Assembly: GCA_018292915.2 (NCBI GenBank)
Contig: JACVVK020000285.1
Span: forward strand, 219,001 to 283,000
Source: Batillaria attramentaria
Lineage: Eukaryota; Mollusca; Gastropoda; Batillariidae
Direction of reading: 5' to 3'
DNA: 64,000 nucleotides
The translations under genes were made by a program, and so were the position numbers. Numbering within the stretch: the first letter of the stretch is position 1; each line of letters starts with the position of its first letter. This document shows positions 1 through 8,546 of this stretch, piece by piece. The notes beneath the pieces are model-generated. The model had not been told where the DNA came from, searched no databases, and was given only the letters and a program-made list of their open reading frames with translations.

Positions 1-134
1 GGTGGGGCGAAATCTTGAAGAGAGGTAGCAGTCACCCCTGTGCAGATGGCCATCTCTTGAAGACTGTTTAAAAAGTGGGTCAGCCTCTTGGTCTCCAGGT
101 TTGTCGGCAGGTGCTGAACAGGTAACCCAAGGAC
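1..134 (-). CDS. Possible partial exon at the left window edge
   Basis: On the minus strand a plausible acceptor (TTTACAG at 141-135) is followed by an open frame with no stop to the window edge. It begins VLGLPVQHLPTNLET and continues with a helical-looking stretch (RLTHFLNSLQEMAICTG). I recognise no domain. It could be the 5' part of an exon of a gene lying to the left, or chance: 134 nt without a stop is weak evidence. Confidence 0.25.
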
Positions 135-158
135 CTGTAAACATAGACGCAAACTTAC

Positions 159-1000
159 ATGAAATCATTAACATACACATGTTCTGATGATGGTCTCTTT
201 GTGTGCAGGCGTGCTGACCGGGCCGCGAATGCTGCTCGTGATGGCCCTGTGGAGGATGCTCGCATGGTTGTCAGTGATTTTAAACCTCTTGTATCAAAGT
301 TTGTTCAAAAGGAGTGGCAGACCCAATGGGCTGCCCTCCCGGAGAACAAACTGTACAAAGTCTTACCCAGTATCTGTGATAGTCTCCCTCGCTGCCGACC
401 TAATCGGCGCGAGGAGACCGTTCTTAGTCGTCTACATATTGGACACACGCATGTTACCCATTCCCATCTGTTAAAGGGGGAAGACCCCCCTTGGTGTGTT
501 CCATGTCATCAACCATACACTGTGGAACATTTTTTAATCTCGTGCACGGATCTCACTGAGATTCGTGCCAAACATTACTGTGTGGATTCTCTGAAGATGC
601 TGTTCCGGGATGTCCCCCCTGACAGCGTCTTCAGTTTCCTGAAAGAAGTCAATTTGTTTTACAAAATATAGTGCTGTGATATACATATATATATTTAGAC
701 TGTCTTTGACTTCTGATGTTCAGTATCTAAAGTCTTTAACTCTTTGACGACGGAGCGCAATTTCTGACACACGATTTCCTATAGGAAATCATGTGTCAGA
801 AATTGCGCTCCGTCGTCAAAGAGTTAAGGATATTTCTCATTTAAACCCAATAGATTTTTAGTATATATTTACATCTTGTTTTAACGTGGAAATTTTTATG
901 TTTTAAAGGACCTGGCAGAAAGGGACTTTAGCTAGCCGCGAATTAGCCTTTGTTGCTTGCGCGGCGTTAAGCCCTAAATAACTAACTAACTAACTAACTC
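159..1000 (+). mobile_element. 5'-truncated non-LTR retrotransposon (jockey-like) 3' end
   Basis: The open frame to 671 encodes the tail of a LINE polyprotein: WQTQWAALPENKLYK, then RREETVLSRLHIGHTHVTH and C-x2-C ... VEHFLISC. This order (RxE..L.RLR.GHT..TH, then a CC-H-C knuckle) is typical of the RNase H/C-terminal region of jockey/I-type LINEs. After the stop the 3' region holds a palindrome (736-827) and ends in GCGCGGCGTTAAGCCCTAA plus an (AACT)n tail. The same 3' end occurs on many short repeats in the window. The copy is 5'-truncated and presumably dead. Confidence 0.75.
736..827. repeat. 92-bp near-perfect palindrome (hairpin/MITE-like)
   Basis: The sequence starts TTAACTCTTTGACGACGG and ends CCGTCGTCAAAGAGTTAA. 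The two ~45-nt arms pair almost completely, with one mismatch near the centre. It lies in the 3' region of the LINE fragment and is probably a small inserted fold-back element or a structured part of that LINE's 3' UTR. Confidence 0.85.

Positions 1001-1002
<2 letters not shown>

Positions 1003-1034
<32 letters not shown>
1003..1034. repeat. (TG)n microsatellite
   Basis: Uninterrupted TG dinucleotides just after the LINE tail. Confidence 0.95.
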
Positions 1035-1037
<3 letters not shown>

Positions 1038-1649
1038 GGGTTGGGTGTGTCGCCATGAGACCTGCCTACCCATCAAACATGACATGAGTAGTGCCAAAAA
1101 CCAAACGAGTAGTTTCCTGGCCGAATGAGTAGTCCTAACGTATCCCAAATGAAATGTGCCAGCTTGTTGCTTAAGCTACAAATCAACTATTCTATTCTTT
1201 GGCTTGATTGATTTGACTGGTTACAGTGTACTGCCATAGTATCTCAGTTTTTATTTTATTTTTTAAAAGCCAATTTTTTTCCTACCGGGTATTTATACAT
1301 CATTAAACTTTGAATGAGGCTCGTTCAAAAAGCTGGATCGGCGTGAGCAAAAGTTCAAATTGGATTTTATTAAACGCTAAATTATGTAGATTTAGGGGGA
1401 AAATGTGTAGTGGGGCAATTAAATGCGTAGTAGAGTAGTAAACCCAAAATTACTTAGTTTTCTATGGTCAATGTGTAGTGTAGGCAGGTCTGCGCCATTA
1501 GAACTTTCCTCATTAGAAGATAAATGACATCACAAAACAAAGCGTATCAATTGGTCCCAATGTGAAAAAATGACTTCAGGTGGTTCCTGATCTGTACAGT
1601 CCCTCCCCCCCCCCCCAAATCCTGAACATCTTCCTACGCCACTGTTTTC

Positions 1650-1693
<44 letters not shown>

Positions 1694-2009
1694 TATACAG
1701 TAACATCTGTGGTGTGTGTTTGTAATCTGACTTCGAAAAGAAGTGAACTGTAAACCAAAAACGTCACAAGTGCCGTAACAAAAGCTAAGCCAAAATCAAT
1801 TTCTTCATACAATCCTTGAAATCACATCTGAAGTCCAAAATATTGCACACACACATCAAGTTTTTAGTGTCATGTCAAAGCGCTGATCAGCAATGAGACA
1901 GATAAGTGAAAGCGGCCGCGAAAGCACGATAAGACTACTAGACCTAGTAGCTGCTCACCACTGAATGAACGACGAGTTGTACTTCGTGTTCCATAAATTG
2001 ATGATCTTC
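1035..2009. other. Non-coding stretch, no gene seen
   Basis: AT-rich sequence with a second (TG)n run at 1652-1688 and a poly-C run near 1602. No supported ORF or recognised repeat. Confidence 0.6.
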
Positions 2010-2228
2010 GCTGCTTCGTCCTTACTCCTTACCCATCCAGTGAGGGAGGAATTTTCGCCGACCTGATTTCTGTGAAAAAAATTCGGGTAGAAGTGTTTCG
2101 TTCATGGCGGCAGACGGCTGCTTCGTCCTTACTCTTTACCCATCCAGTGAGGGAGGAATTTTCACCGACCTGATTTCTGTGAAAGAATTCGGGTAGAACT
2201 AGAAGTGTTTCGTTCATGGCGGCAGACG
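2010..2228. repeat. Tandem duplication, unit about 107-112 bp
   Basis: Unit 1 (2010-2116) and unit 2 (2117-2228) both run from GCTGCTTCGTCCTTACT to GTTTCGTTCATGGCGGCAGACG. They differ by a few substitutions and small indels. A minus-strand frame stays open across both units (2029-2304), but its translation is repetitive and I do not call it a gene. Confidence 0.85.
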
Positions 2229-2589
2229 GCCCTTTCGCGGCTTTTCTTGATGAAACGAAAACGAGGCGGAAAACCCCAGGTGACGTCATTCTAAAAATAG
2301 ACATGTACGAGTTCCCTCCAAAAAGCCTTCACCGCTGGAGAGGGCGAATCCGAGAATCAGTTGTCCTTCGGCGGCCATCTTGAAACTAGCGTGCAATCCA
2401 CGATTCGGCGTGCTTGCGTCTTCTCGCGTAGACTAGCGAGCAAGAAATGGTACGCAACGTGCACACTCGCGTATTCTTGCAAGATCTCGCTAGTTCTCGC
2501 CTTAGGCAACACGCGGCTGGTTCGCCCGTGTGGAAACCACCCACATCCTCGCCAATACCTTTGATTAGGTCGGAGTTGCCAAAAATTGG

Positions 2590-2901
2590 TTAAAATAAAT
2601 CTAGGTCGGGCATTTCATCCACTTTGCCCGAGCCAGTTGGGGGGTATTTCCGAGCACGAAGCTGAGCTCGGGCCTCTGAAGAAAGTTTGGCCCATTTTTC
2701 TTTGACTTCCACCACTGTTCGGCCACATGTTGAAACACTTGTAACGGCTTCGCAGATCTCCAACCACGCTTTTTGCTTGTCCTTACTTGCAGATGTTGTT
2801 TTGAACTTTTGTTGGAGAACACTTTTCCTCAGCGAAAACTCTTCGATGAGAGCGACTCTGTCAGCTGAAGAAAAATTCTGCTTCCTTCCTCTCCTCGCCA
2901 T
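2590..2901 (-). CDS. Myb/SANT-like DNA-binding protein fragment, Harbinger-type
   Basis: A 103-aa frame starts MARRGRKQNFSSADR. It continues with KQKAWLEICEAVTSV and VEVKEKWAKLSSEARAQLRA. The three-helix layout with W in ITxAVN-like and VxxKWxxL motifs is that of the Myb/SANT-like N-terminal domain seen in PIF/Harbinger transposon accessory proteins and NAIF1-like host proteins. Family members usually continue well beyond this domain. Here the frame stops directly after a PDLDLF end, so it is truncated. No transposase partner is visible nearby. It is most likely a transposon remnant; a domesticated small protein is less likely. Confidence 0.5.
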   Translation of the reverse strand: MARRGRKQNFSSADRVALIEEFSLRKSVLQQKFKTTSASKDKQKAWLEICEAVTSVSTCGRTVVEVKEKWAKLSSEARAQLRARKYPPTGSGKVDEMPDLDLF

Positions 2902-3065
2902 CTTTACGTCGTGAGGAACCAGCTAAAGCATGTTTACACGCCTTCCGAGAAGCCGCGTTGGGCTTCTTTTCCGAGAACTAATACCATATAAGGAGTTTGG
3001 CAGTGAGCGAGAGAGGGAATCTCCCGATCTATTTATAGCTAGCTACAGCTAACGACGCTGAGGCA

Positions 3066-4112
3066 CTGTGGAAGCTGCTAAGGCACTATGGAGTTCCCGG
3101 GAAGATCATCTCCCTGATCCAGTGCACCTACCAAGACATGAGCTGCAGGATTGCCCATGCCGGCCAGTTGTCAGAAAGCTTCGAGGTGAAGACCGGAGTC
3201 CGCCAGGGATGCCTGTTGTCCCCGTTTCTCTTCCTCCTGGTCATCGACTGGATCATGAAGACCACTACAGCAGGCAGGAAAAACGGGATACAGTGGACAC
3301 TCTGGACGCAGCTGGATGACCTCGACTTCGCGGACGACCTGGCGCTCCTGTCTCACAGCCACAGCCAGATGCAGGACAAGACTACGTGCCTGGAAGCCAC
3401 ATCAGCCGGAACAGGGCTCAAGATCAACAGGAAGGAAACCGAGCTGATGAAGATCAACACCACTGCCAACACACCAGTCACAGTCGGTGGAGAGCCCATC
3501 AGGGAGGTGGAGTCTTTTGTCTACCTGGGGAGTGTGGTTGATGGACAGGGAGGCACAGACCGAGACGTCACAGCCAGAATCGGCAAGGCAAGGGCAGCAA
3601 TGGTCATGCTGAAGAACGTCTGGGCATCCAAAGTTGTCAGCATAAGAACCAAACTTCGCATCTTCAACTCCAACGTGAAGTCAGTTCTGCTCTACGGATG
3701 CGAAACATGGAGGACAACGAAGGCGATGCAGCAGAAGATCCAGACATTTCTCAACACCTGTCTGAGGCGCATCTTCAACATCCGATGGCCAGAGAAGATC
3801 CGGAATGAAGAGCTGTGGGAGCGAGCGGGGCAGGAACCAGTGGCCAAGCAGATCCTGCGGAGGAAGTGGGGCTGGATTGGACACACCCTCAGGAAGCCAG
3901 CATCCAGCACCACACGCCAAGCCCTGACATGGAACCCGCAGGGGAAAAGGAAGAGAGGCCGGCCTCGCAACAGCTGGAGGCGGGACACTGAGGCAGAGCT
4001 ATGTAAGCAGGGGACCAACTGGACTGGAGTGGCAAGACTAGCCCAGAACAGAGTGCGATGGCGAAGGGTTGTCGATGGCCTATGCTCCACGTGGAGCCAA
4101 GGGCCTAAGTAA
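3066..4112 (+). CDS. RTE-type reverse transcriptase, C-terminal half
   Basis: The frame reads KLLRHYGVPGKIISLIQ, then the RT motif GVRQGCLLSPFLF, then the catalytic-box equivalent FADDLALLS. It continues with VESFVYLGS, SVLLYGCETWR, LRRIFNIRWPE and the C-terminal IGHTLR ... KRGRPRNSWRRD block typical of RTE LINEs. The N-terminal endonuclease and first RT blocks are absent through 5' truncation. The surviving frame (from about 3066; first internal Met at 3138) has no stop until 4112, so the copy is fairly young. No promoter survives and it cannot be autonomous. Confidence 0.85.
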   Translation: MWKLLRHYGVPGKIISLIQCTYQDMSCRIAHAGQLSESFEVKTGVRQGCLLSPFLFLLVIDWIMKTTTAGRKNGIQWTLWTQLDDLDFADDLALLSHSHSQMQDKTTCLEATSAGTGLKINRKETELMKINTTANTPVTVGGEPIREVESFVYLGSVVDGQGGTDRDVTARIGKARAAMVMLKNVWASKVVSIRTKLRIFNSNVKSVLLYGCETWRTTKAMQQKIQTFLNTCLRRIFNIRWPEKIRNEELWERAGQEPVAKQILRRKWGWIGHTLRKPASSTTRQALTWNPQGKRKRGRPRNSWRRDTEAELCKQGTNWTGVARLAQNRVRWRRVVDGLCSTWSQGPK

Positions 4113-4220
4113 GTAAGTACAAACGGAAACGGTAATGACTGCGAAGTGGTTACAAGTTAAGCAAATAAAAGCGACACAAAAGGGACAGAAACCACTTAAC
4201 TTTGACAAAGGACGGCACAG

Positions 4221-4252
4221 GTCGACGTTTCGGCTTACGCCTTCTTCAGGAC
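4221..4252 (-). ncRNA. Candidate hammerhead-like motif, mirror copy in left arm
   Basis: Exact reverse complement of the 4586-4617 motif, as expected from the inverted arms. Confidence 0.4.
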
Positions 4253-4585
4253 ATAAACAAATGGGACATAACTTCAACAAACAAGCAAAAGGTAACTCTG
4301 CGGACGTACTGACATACACGGCGCGAAAAAAAAAAAAAATGTTGGGCAGAAAAGAACTATTGTTTTTTGTTCTTTTCTGCCCAACATTTTTTTTTTTTTT
4401 TTTCACACACAGTCCATGGTCTTCTGTCACCTAAGGATGGGTGTTGTGATAATTTTTCTATTTTTTTCTGGTCCTTTTCTCGCCCACCTTTTTTTTTTTT
4501 TTTTTTTTTTTCCGCGCCGTGTATGTCAGTACGTCCGCAGAGTTACCTTTTGCTTGTTTGTTGAAGTTATGTCCCATTTGTTTAT

Positions 4586-4617
4586 GTCCTGAAGAAGGCG
4601 TAAGCCGAAACGTCGAC
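4586..4617 (+). ncRNA. Candidate minimal hammerhead-like ribozyme motif
   Basis: The sequence contains CTGAAGA, a short GGC-GTAA-GCC hairpin (stem II), GAAAC and the cleavage triplet GTC. The outer GTC/GAC bases can form a short stem I. Stem III would be one base pair (A-U). Such tiny hammerhead variants are known from Penelope-like element termini. An unpaired A next to the core in stem II departs from the classical layout, so activity is uncertain. The same motif sits on the minus strand of the left arm at 4221-4252. Confidence 0.4.
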
Positions 4618-4845
4618 CTGTGCCGTCCTTTGTCAAAGTTAAGTGGTTTCTGTCCCTTTTGTGTCGCTTTTATTTGTTTAAGTAAGTACAGCTAACGACC
4701 GTACCTTAAAGTTAGCTAGCTACGTGTTAAATCTTGCTCATGCAACAAAGTTAGCCACCTGCTGTACCTTGTAGGTAGCTAACTATAAACTAGCGATTTA
4801 ACTATGCGCTAGGCACCACTCACTAACTTGCTGTTGTACAACTGG

Positions 4846-4988
4846 CCCCTGGTCTGCAAGTTGATCTCGCTTCTGTTGTCTCCACGAATCCCGGCTGGGG
4901 CATAGAACCTGGCAGAACGGGCCCCGGTTTAGCCGCGAAATAGTCAATGTTGCTTGCGCGGCGTTAAGCCCTAAAGAACTAACTAACC
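4846..4988 (+). mobile_element. Short retroelement with GCGCGGCGTTAAGCCCTAA tail
   Basis: The stretch from CTGCAAGTTGATCTCGCTTC to the (AACT)n tail is a short non-coding element. Its 3' end matches that of the LINE fragment ending near 1000. A homologous copy lies at 6217-6345. Confidence 0.65.
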
Positions 4989-5043
4989 GGTTGGTGCCAA
5001 ATATGATGTTATTGTGTGCTGTTTTTTTTGTTTTGTTTTTTTT

Positions 5044-5122
5044 AATCGTTGCCCCGTCTTTGATATCACCCGTTTGTAGTGGAAAAAGACAAACTCCCAA
5101 ACACCCACCCACCCACCCTGTT
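5044..5122 (+). mobile_element. 3' half of tRNA-derived SINE (family 1)
   Basis: ATCGTTGCCCCGTCTTTGATATCACCC ... CCAAACACCCACCCACCC (shown in parts) is the 3' body and tail of the SINE whose full copy lies at 36860-37030. The tRNA-like head is missing here. Confidence 0.6.
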
Positions 5123-5359
5123 GTCTCCATTTCAGTTGCTGTTTCACCTTGCTAGCGCGAGGACTTGACACCTTTGTTGTGACCTCGCCTTCGGCCTTTT
5201 TCTGCGCACGTATTCTTGTCTTTTCCTCGTATTTTTCTCGCTTTTCTTCATCCAGCTGAGGCATGTAGGCTTTGACACGTGTATTTTCACAGTCCCTGAA
5301 AGCTCTGTAGACTTCTGGGTCGCTTTTTAGTTTCTCCCTGTAATCTTTGTAGAGTTTTC

Positions 5360-5765
5360 TATTTAAAAATAATAATAATAAATTTCATTTATATAGCGCA
5401 CTTCTCAGAAACAGTGACTCATTGCGCTAACACACATCACTCATACAGACAAACACGTCAATCACATCACACAATACAAAGACACATCAGTTGAAAGCCT
5501 GTTGAAAAAGGTGGGTTTTCAGTCCAGATCTAAAAGCTGATAAAGATGGTTGTTGTCTCAGCCCCATAGGCACAGAGTTCCAGACTGTAGGGGCGGCAAA
5601 ACGGAAACATCGTTCACCATAAGTTTTCAGGTTTATCTTAGGGACCTTGAGTAGCTTGTCATTAGATGAGCGGAGGGTACGGGACGGAATGTAGGTGCAG
5701 AGTGAGGCAGACAGATAAGGCGGAAGAGTATCATCGAAATGACGGTAGGCTAGAACTGCCAACTT
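5360..5765 (-). mobile_element. CR1/L2-type LINE 3' end fragment
   Basis: The minus strand encodes a typical CR1/L2 C-terminus: RTLRSSNDKLLKVP, TYGERCFRFAAPTVWNSVP, LRQQPSLSAFRSGLKTHLF (frame 5762-5487). The 3' end (plus 5360-5400) carries an ATTTATATAGCGC motif and an (AAT)n tail. A close relative lies at 24720-25085. Confidence 0.75.
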
Positions 5766-6216
5766 GTATCACCGCTAGTGGAAGGGGTGGTCTCTCTTTC
5801 AGCCCGATACGCAGTGAAGTGCGTATTTCTGTGGCTGCAGCGTCCATGCAGACAGACATACAGAGAGTCAGATACTACAAAGGGGTATAGTTTTCTTCTC
5901 CAGTCGTTTGAAGTCTGTCTTCATCAGGATGAGGTCTCTCGCCGCACCAGTCGCCTGGAATGTTTTGTGCCCAAGCAACCGTACTCTGTAAATTGTGCCC
6001 CCCTCATAAGGCTATGCTGCCCTCACCTCCTTCATCAGCATCTGTGGTAGGTCTTACCAGCAAGGTACATTGTTTTCAGGAGAGGAGGAAAAAGGAGATT
6101 AAGACTAGAAATCAGCACCATGAAGGCAGAGAACGGAGTATACTCCATTCTCCTATCTCGAACAGTTGAGAAACAAGTGTGTGCCCGACGGGAAGAAACA
6201 CTGAAAACCCTAACCC

Positions 6217-6345
6217 TGTCCCTCTGGTCTGGAAGTTGATCTCGCTTCTGTTGTCTCCACGAATCCAGAATGGGACCGATTTAGCCGCGAAATAGTCTTT
6301 GTTGCTTGCGCGGCGTTAAGCCCTAAGTAAGTAACTAACTAACCG
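6217..6345 (+). mobile_element. Second copy of short retroelement with GCGGCGTTAAGCCC tail
   Basis: Homologous to 4846-4988. The match continues past the tail (ACCGG(T/C)TGG(T/C)GCCAAAT), so the two copies sit in a duplicated segment rather than being two independent insertions. Confidence 0.6.
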
Positions 6346-6700
6346 GCTGGCGCCAAATCTATGTGCTGCCTTTTTTTTTTATCGTTGCTCGTCTTTGTGG
6401 TGGTGTGGAGTATGCATATGTGGGAGTGATGCATATGTTTGCAATTTTGTCTTTTTTCCACCACAAACGGGTGATATCAAACACAACACAACACGAGACT
6501 GCCTCTGAAGCAAGCAAACATATATATTCAACCAAGACATGATATGGTGAGGTGCAGTTTGGCTTCCATGTGCTGCGTTACGCACATGCACATTGTGGAA
6601 ACCTTGGAAGAACTTATTGGAATAATTGCCTTTGAGCACTTGGGACATCACAGTTTCTCAAGAAGCTTTTCCAGTAAGTCGTTCTTCCGCTTACTCTCCT

Positions 6701-7790
6701 CTACGAGGGTCTCCTGCAATTGAAAAAGCACCATAATTTTGGGCCATCTGGACAGAGGTTATGGTTGTGGCTGGCATCTGAACTCAAAGTGTGGAAAAAT
6801 GAAGCCCATACTGCATTCACCATGGCATCGAGGTTGCCTTTATTGTCCTTGATTGCACGGCCGTAGTAGTTTGTCAGCTTCTTGATACGCTCTGCGGTCA
6901 GCTTTCCTCTCCCACCGATGGGCTGCCCCTGTGCCTTCCTTTTTTCCACCAGAGTGCGAAGAGCAGTGCCTAGTCGCTTGGTGACGTGGTTTACACACTC
7001 AATCTTTTCGATCGGTCGGCCATTGTAGACGTCTTCTTCCAGCAGCTTGGCGTGTGTTTTCGTGTCGCCGTCACCCAGCATTTCTGTATAGCGGAAGCCC
7101 CTCTCTTCTGATCTCTGAAACAGTATCACAGCACCCTCCATCTCCATGGCTTGGGAGGAGCACTGTATGTTCTGCTGGCACTGGTCCTTGTGGCCGGCAA
7201 ACCAGTCGTCATAGTTTGCATCACCAGGGGAAGGCGCCGCTTCACTCTCGCATACCTGACAGTAATTGGATAAAGCAACAAAATCAATAATAAGTCCTGT
7301 GATAAGATCAATGACACACACAACACCATTGTGTGATGTTCTCCCTCTTTTGTGCCAGCTGCCATCAATGGAAATTTAAATGTCAAGAACGCCATTGGCG
7401 TCAGGAATACCAATGTTCATATCAGCGTATGTTGTTCTGATGACATGAGCCACATCCTGTAGGTGCCTGTCCGCAGCCCGCTTCACGCCAGTGTGCAGTC
7501 TCTTTTTGTAGAAATACCAAGTTTTTTTCATTCATGGGTTTTGGCATGCCCATCAAAGCAAACAGACTCTCTACCTGAGAATATCCAATGCCATTGGAAG
7601 TCGCTGCAGCCACGAGGCGTCTGTTGGCGTCAAAGCCGGTGTGCACAGTCCCGGTTTTTGACGAAGTGTATTCTGTCGCCAGCTTGCCACAGTTGAAACA
7701 GTGCAGCTGAAGAAGGCAGGAGGACCCCTTCCTGAAGTCATGTCCACCCTCTATCACAGTCAGGTTCTGTAGAAGACAGAAAAATGTATA
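6701..7790 (-). pseudogene. Mutator-like transposase domain fragment, frameshifted
   Basis: Minus-strand frames encode pieces of the Mutator-like transposase domain found in many animal genomes. Seen in order: HCFNCGKLATEY and GFDANRRLVAAATSNGIG with MGMPKPM (about 7750-7530), ISIDGSWHKRGR with HNGVVCVIDLITGL (about 7370-7280), then YTEMLGDGDTKTHAK, IECVNHVTKRLGTALR and KLTNYYGRAIKDN (7200-6800). The D of DGSW, the DGD motif and the ECVNHV block are recognisable. At least one frameshift near 7530 and an in-frame stop near 7375 break the ORF. No intact terminal inverted repeats were found. It is a dead DNA-transposon remnant. Confidence 0.7.
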
Positions 7791-7901
7791 GAAGTATGTC
7801 ACAGACCACAGAATTTGGCATGATTTGTTGGAAAAGTAAACAAAACAATTGACAACACTGCTTTCTATCACTGTGAGGAAGAACCCACTGCAGCAAATCA
7901 A

Positions 7902-8511
7902 AGTGTGTACATGTTTACAAGACTACTGTCAACTGAATTAGACACCAAAGTAAGTTCAGAATTGTCATACACGACACACATCACATTATCAGGTTCTCCA
8001 TGATGGCTGGCGTATACCGCAAGTTAGGGAAATAACTCTGGCCACCTAATTTACGCGTCGGAGAGGATAGACGGGGAGATTCCTGCTAATGTTTTCTGGT
8101 TTTTGTTGAAAATAACCATTCGACCATACTTGCGAGCAACAGTTTGGTTAAATGTATAGTACTGTACACACCAACCAGGGTTGAACCCAGTAGATATATA
8201 TGGCTAGTGTAGACAGCCTCCATGAGTTAACGTTGGTGTGGGGGGGGGGGGGGGTTGACGTAGTATTGCTTGATTGTAAGTGCTGAAGAGTCCTCGAGAT
8301 TGCTTTCAGATCATGTCCTTGTGCCATGTAAGGTCTGTGGAGATTCTTCATTTGATTGGAAGGCAATTGTTCATACTTCTTCTTTATCTCATTCTGTCAA
8401 TAAATTCATGCAAACTTGTCATATATTCTTTGTTGTGGATGTAACGTGTTACTGTTACATGTGTGTGTGTGTACACTACTGAACCAGACACAAGTCTTCT
8501 ACCTCCCACCA

Positions 8512-8546
<35 letters not shown>

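Larger units (their letters stand above)
4121..4679. mobile_element. Penelope-like (PLE) fold-back element with inverted terminal arms
   Basis: Long inverted arms (about 4160-4335 and 4505-4679) flank a ~170-bp poly-A/T-rich spacer. The spacer itself holds a hairpin (TGTTGGGCAGAAAAGAAC and its complement, about 4340-4390). The left end carries ~35 bp not present on the right. A 10-bp target duplication AAGTAAGTAC flanks it (4111-4120 and 4680-4689). Inverted pLTR-like arms with a ~35-bp one-sided extension are features described for Penelope-like elements. No PLE ORF is present, so it is non-autonomous. A shorter relative lies at 44276-44471. Confidence 0.6.
3045..4699 (+). mobile_element. 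5'-truncated RTE-type LINE with target-site duplication
   Basis: A 12-bp target-site duplication, ACAGCTAACGAC, lies at 3045-3056 and 4688-4699. Between them is the 3' part of an RTE-like LINE: a reverse-transcriptase/C-terminal ORF to 4112, then a (TAAG)n tail. A Penelope-like fold-back element (4121-4679) has inserted into the tail. The nesting gives the order of events: RTE first, fold-back second. Confidence 0.8.

Noticed and set aside
2029..2304. Minus-strand ORF of 91 codons
   Set aside because: It spans the 107-112-bp tandem duplication, its translation merely repeats, and it shows no domain.
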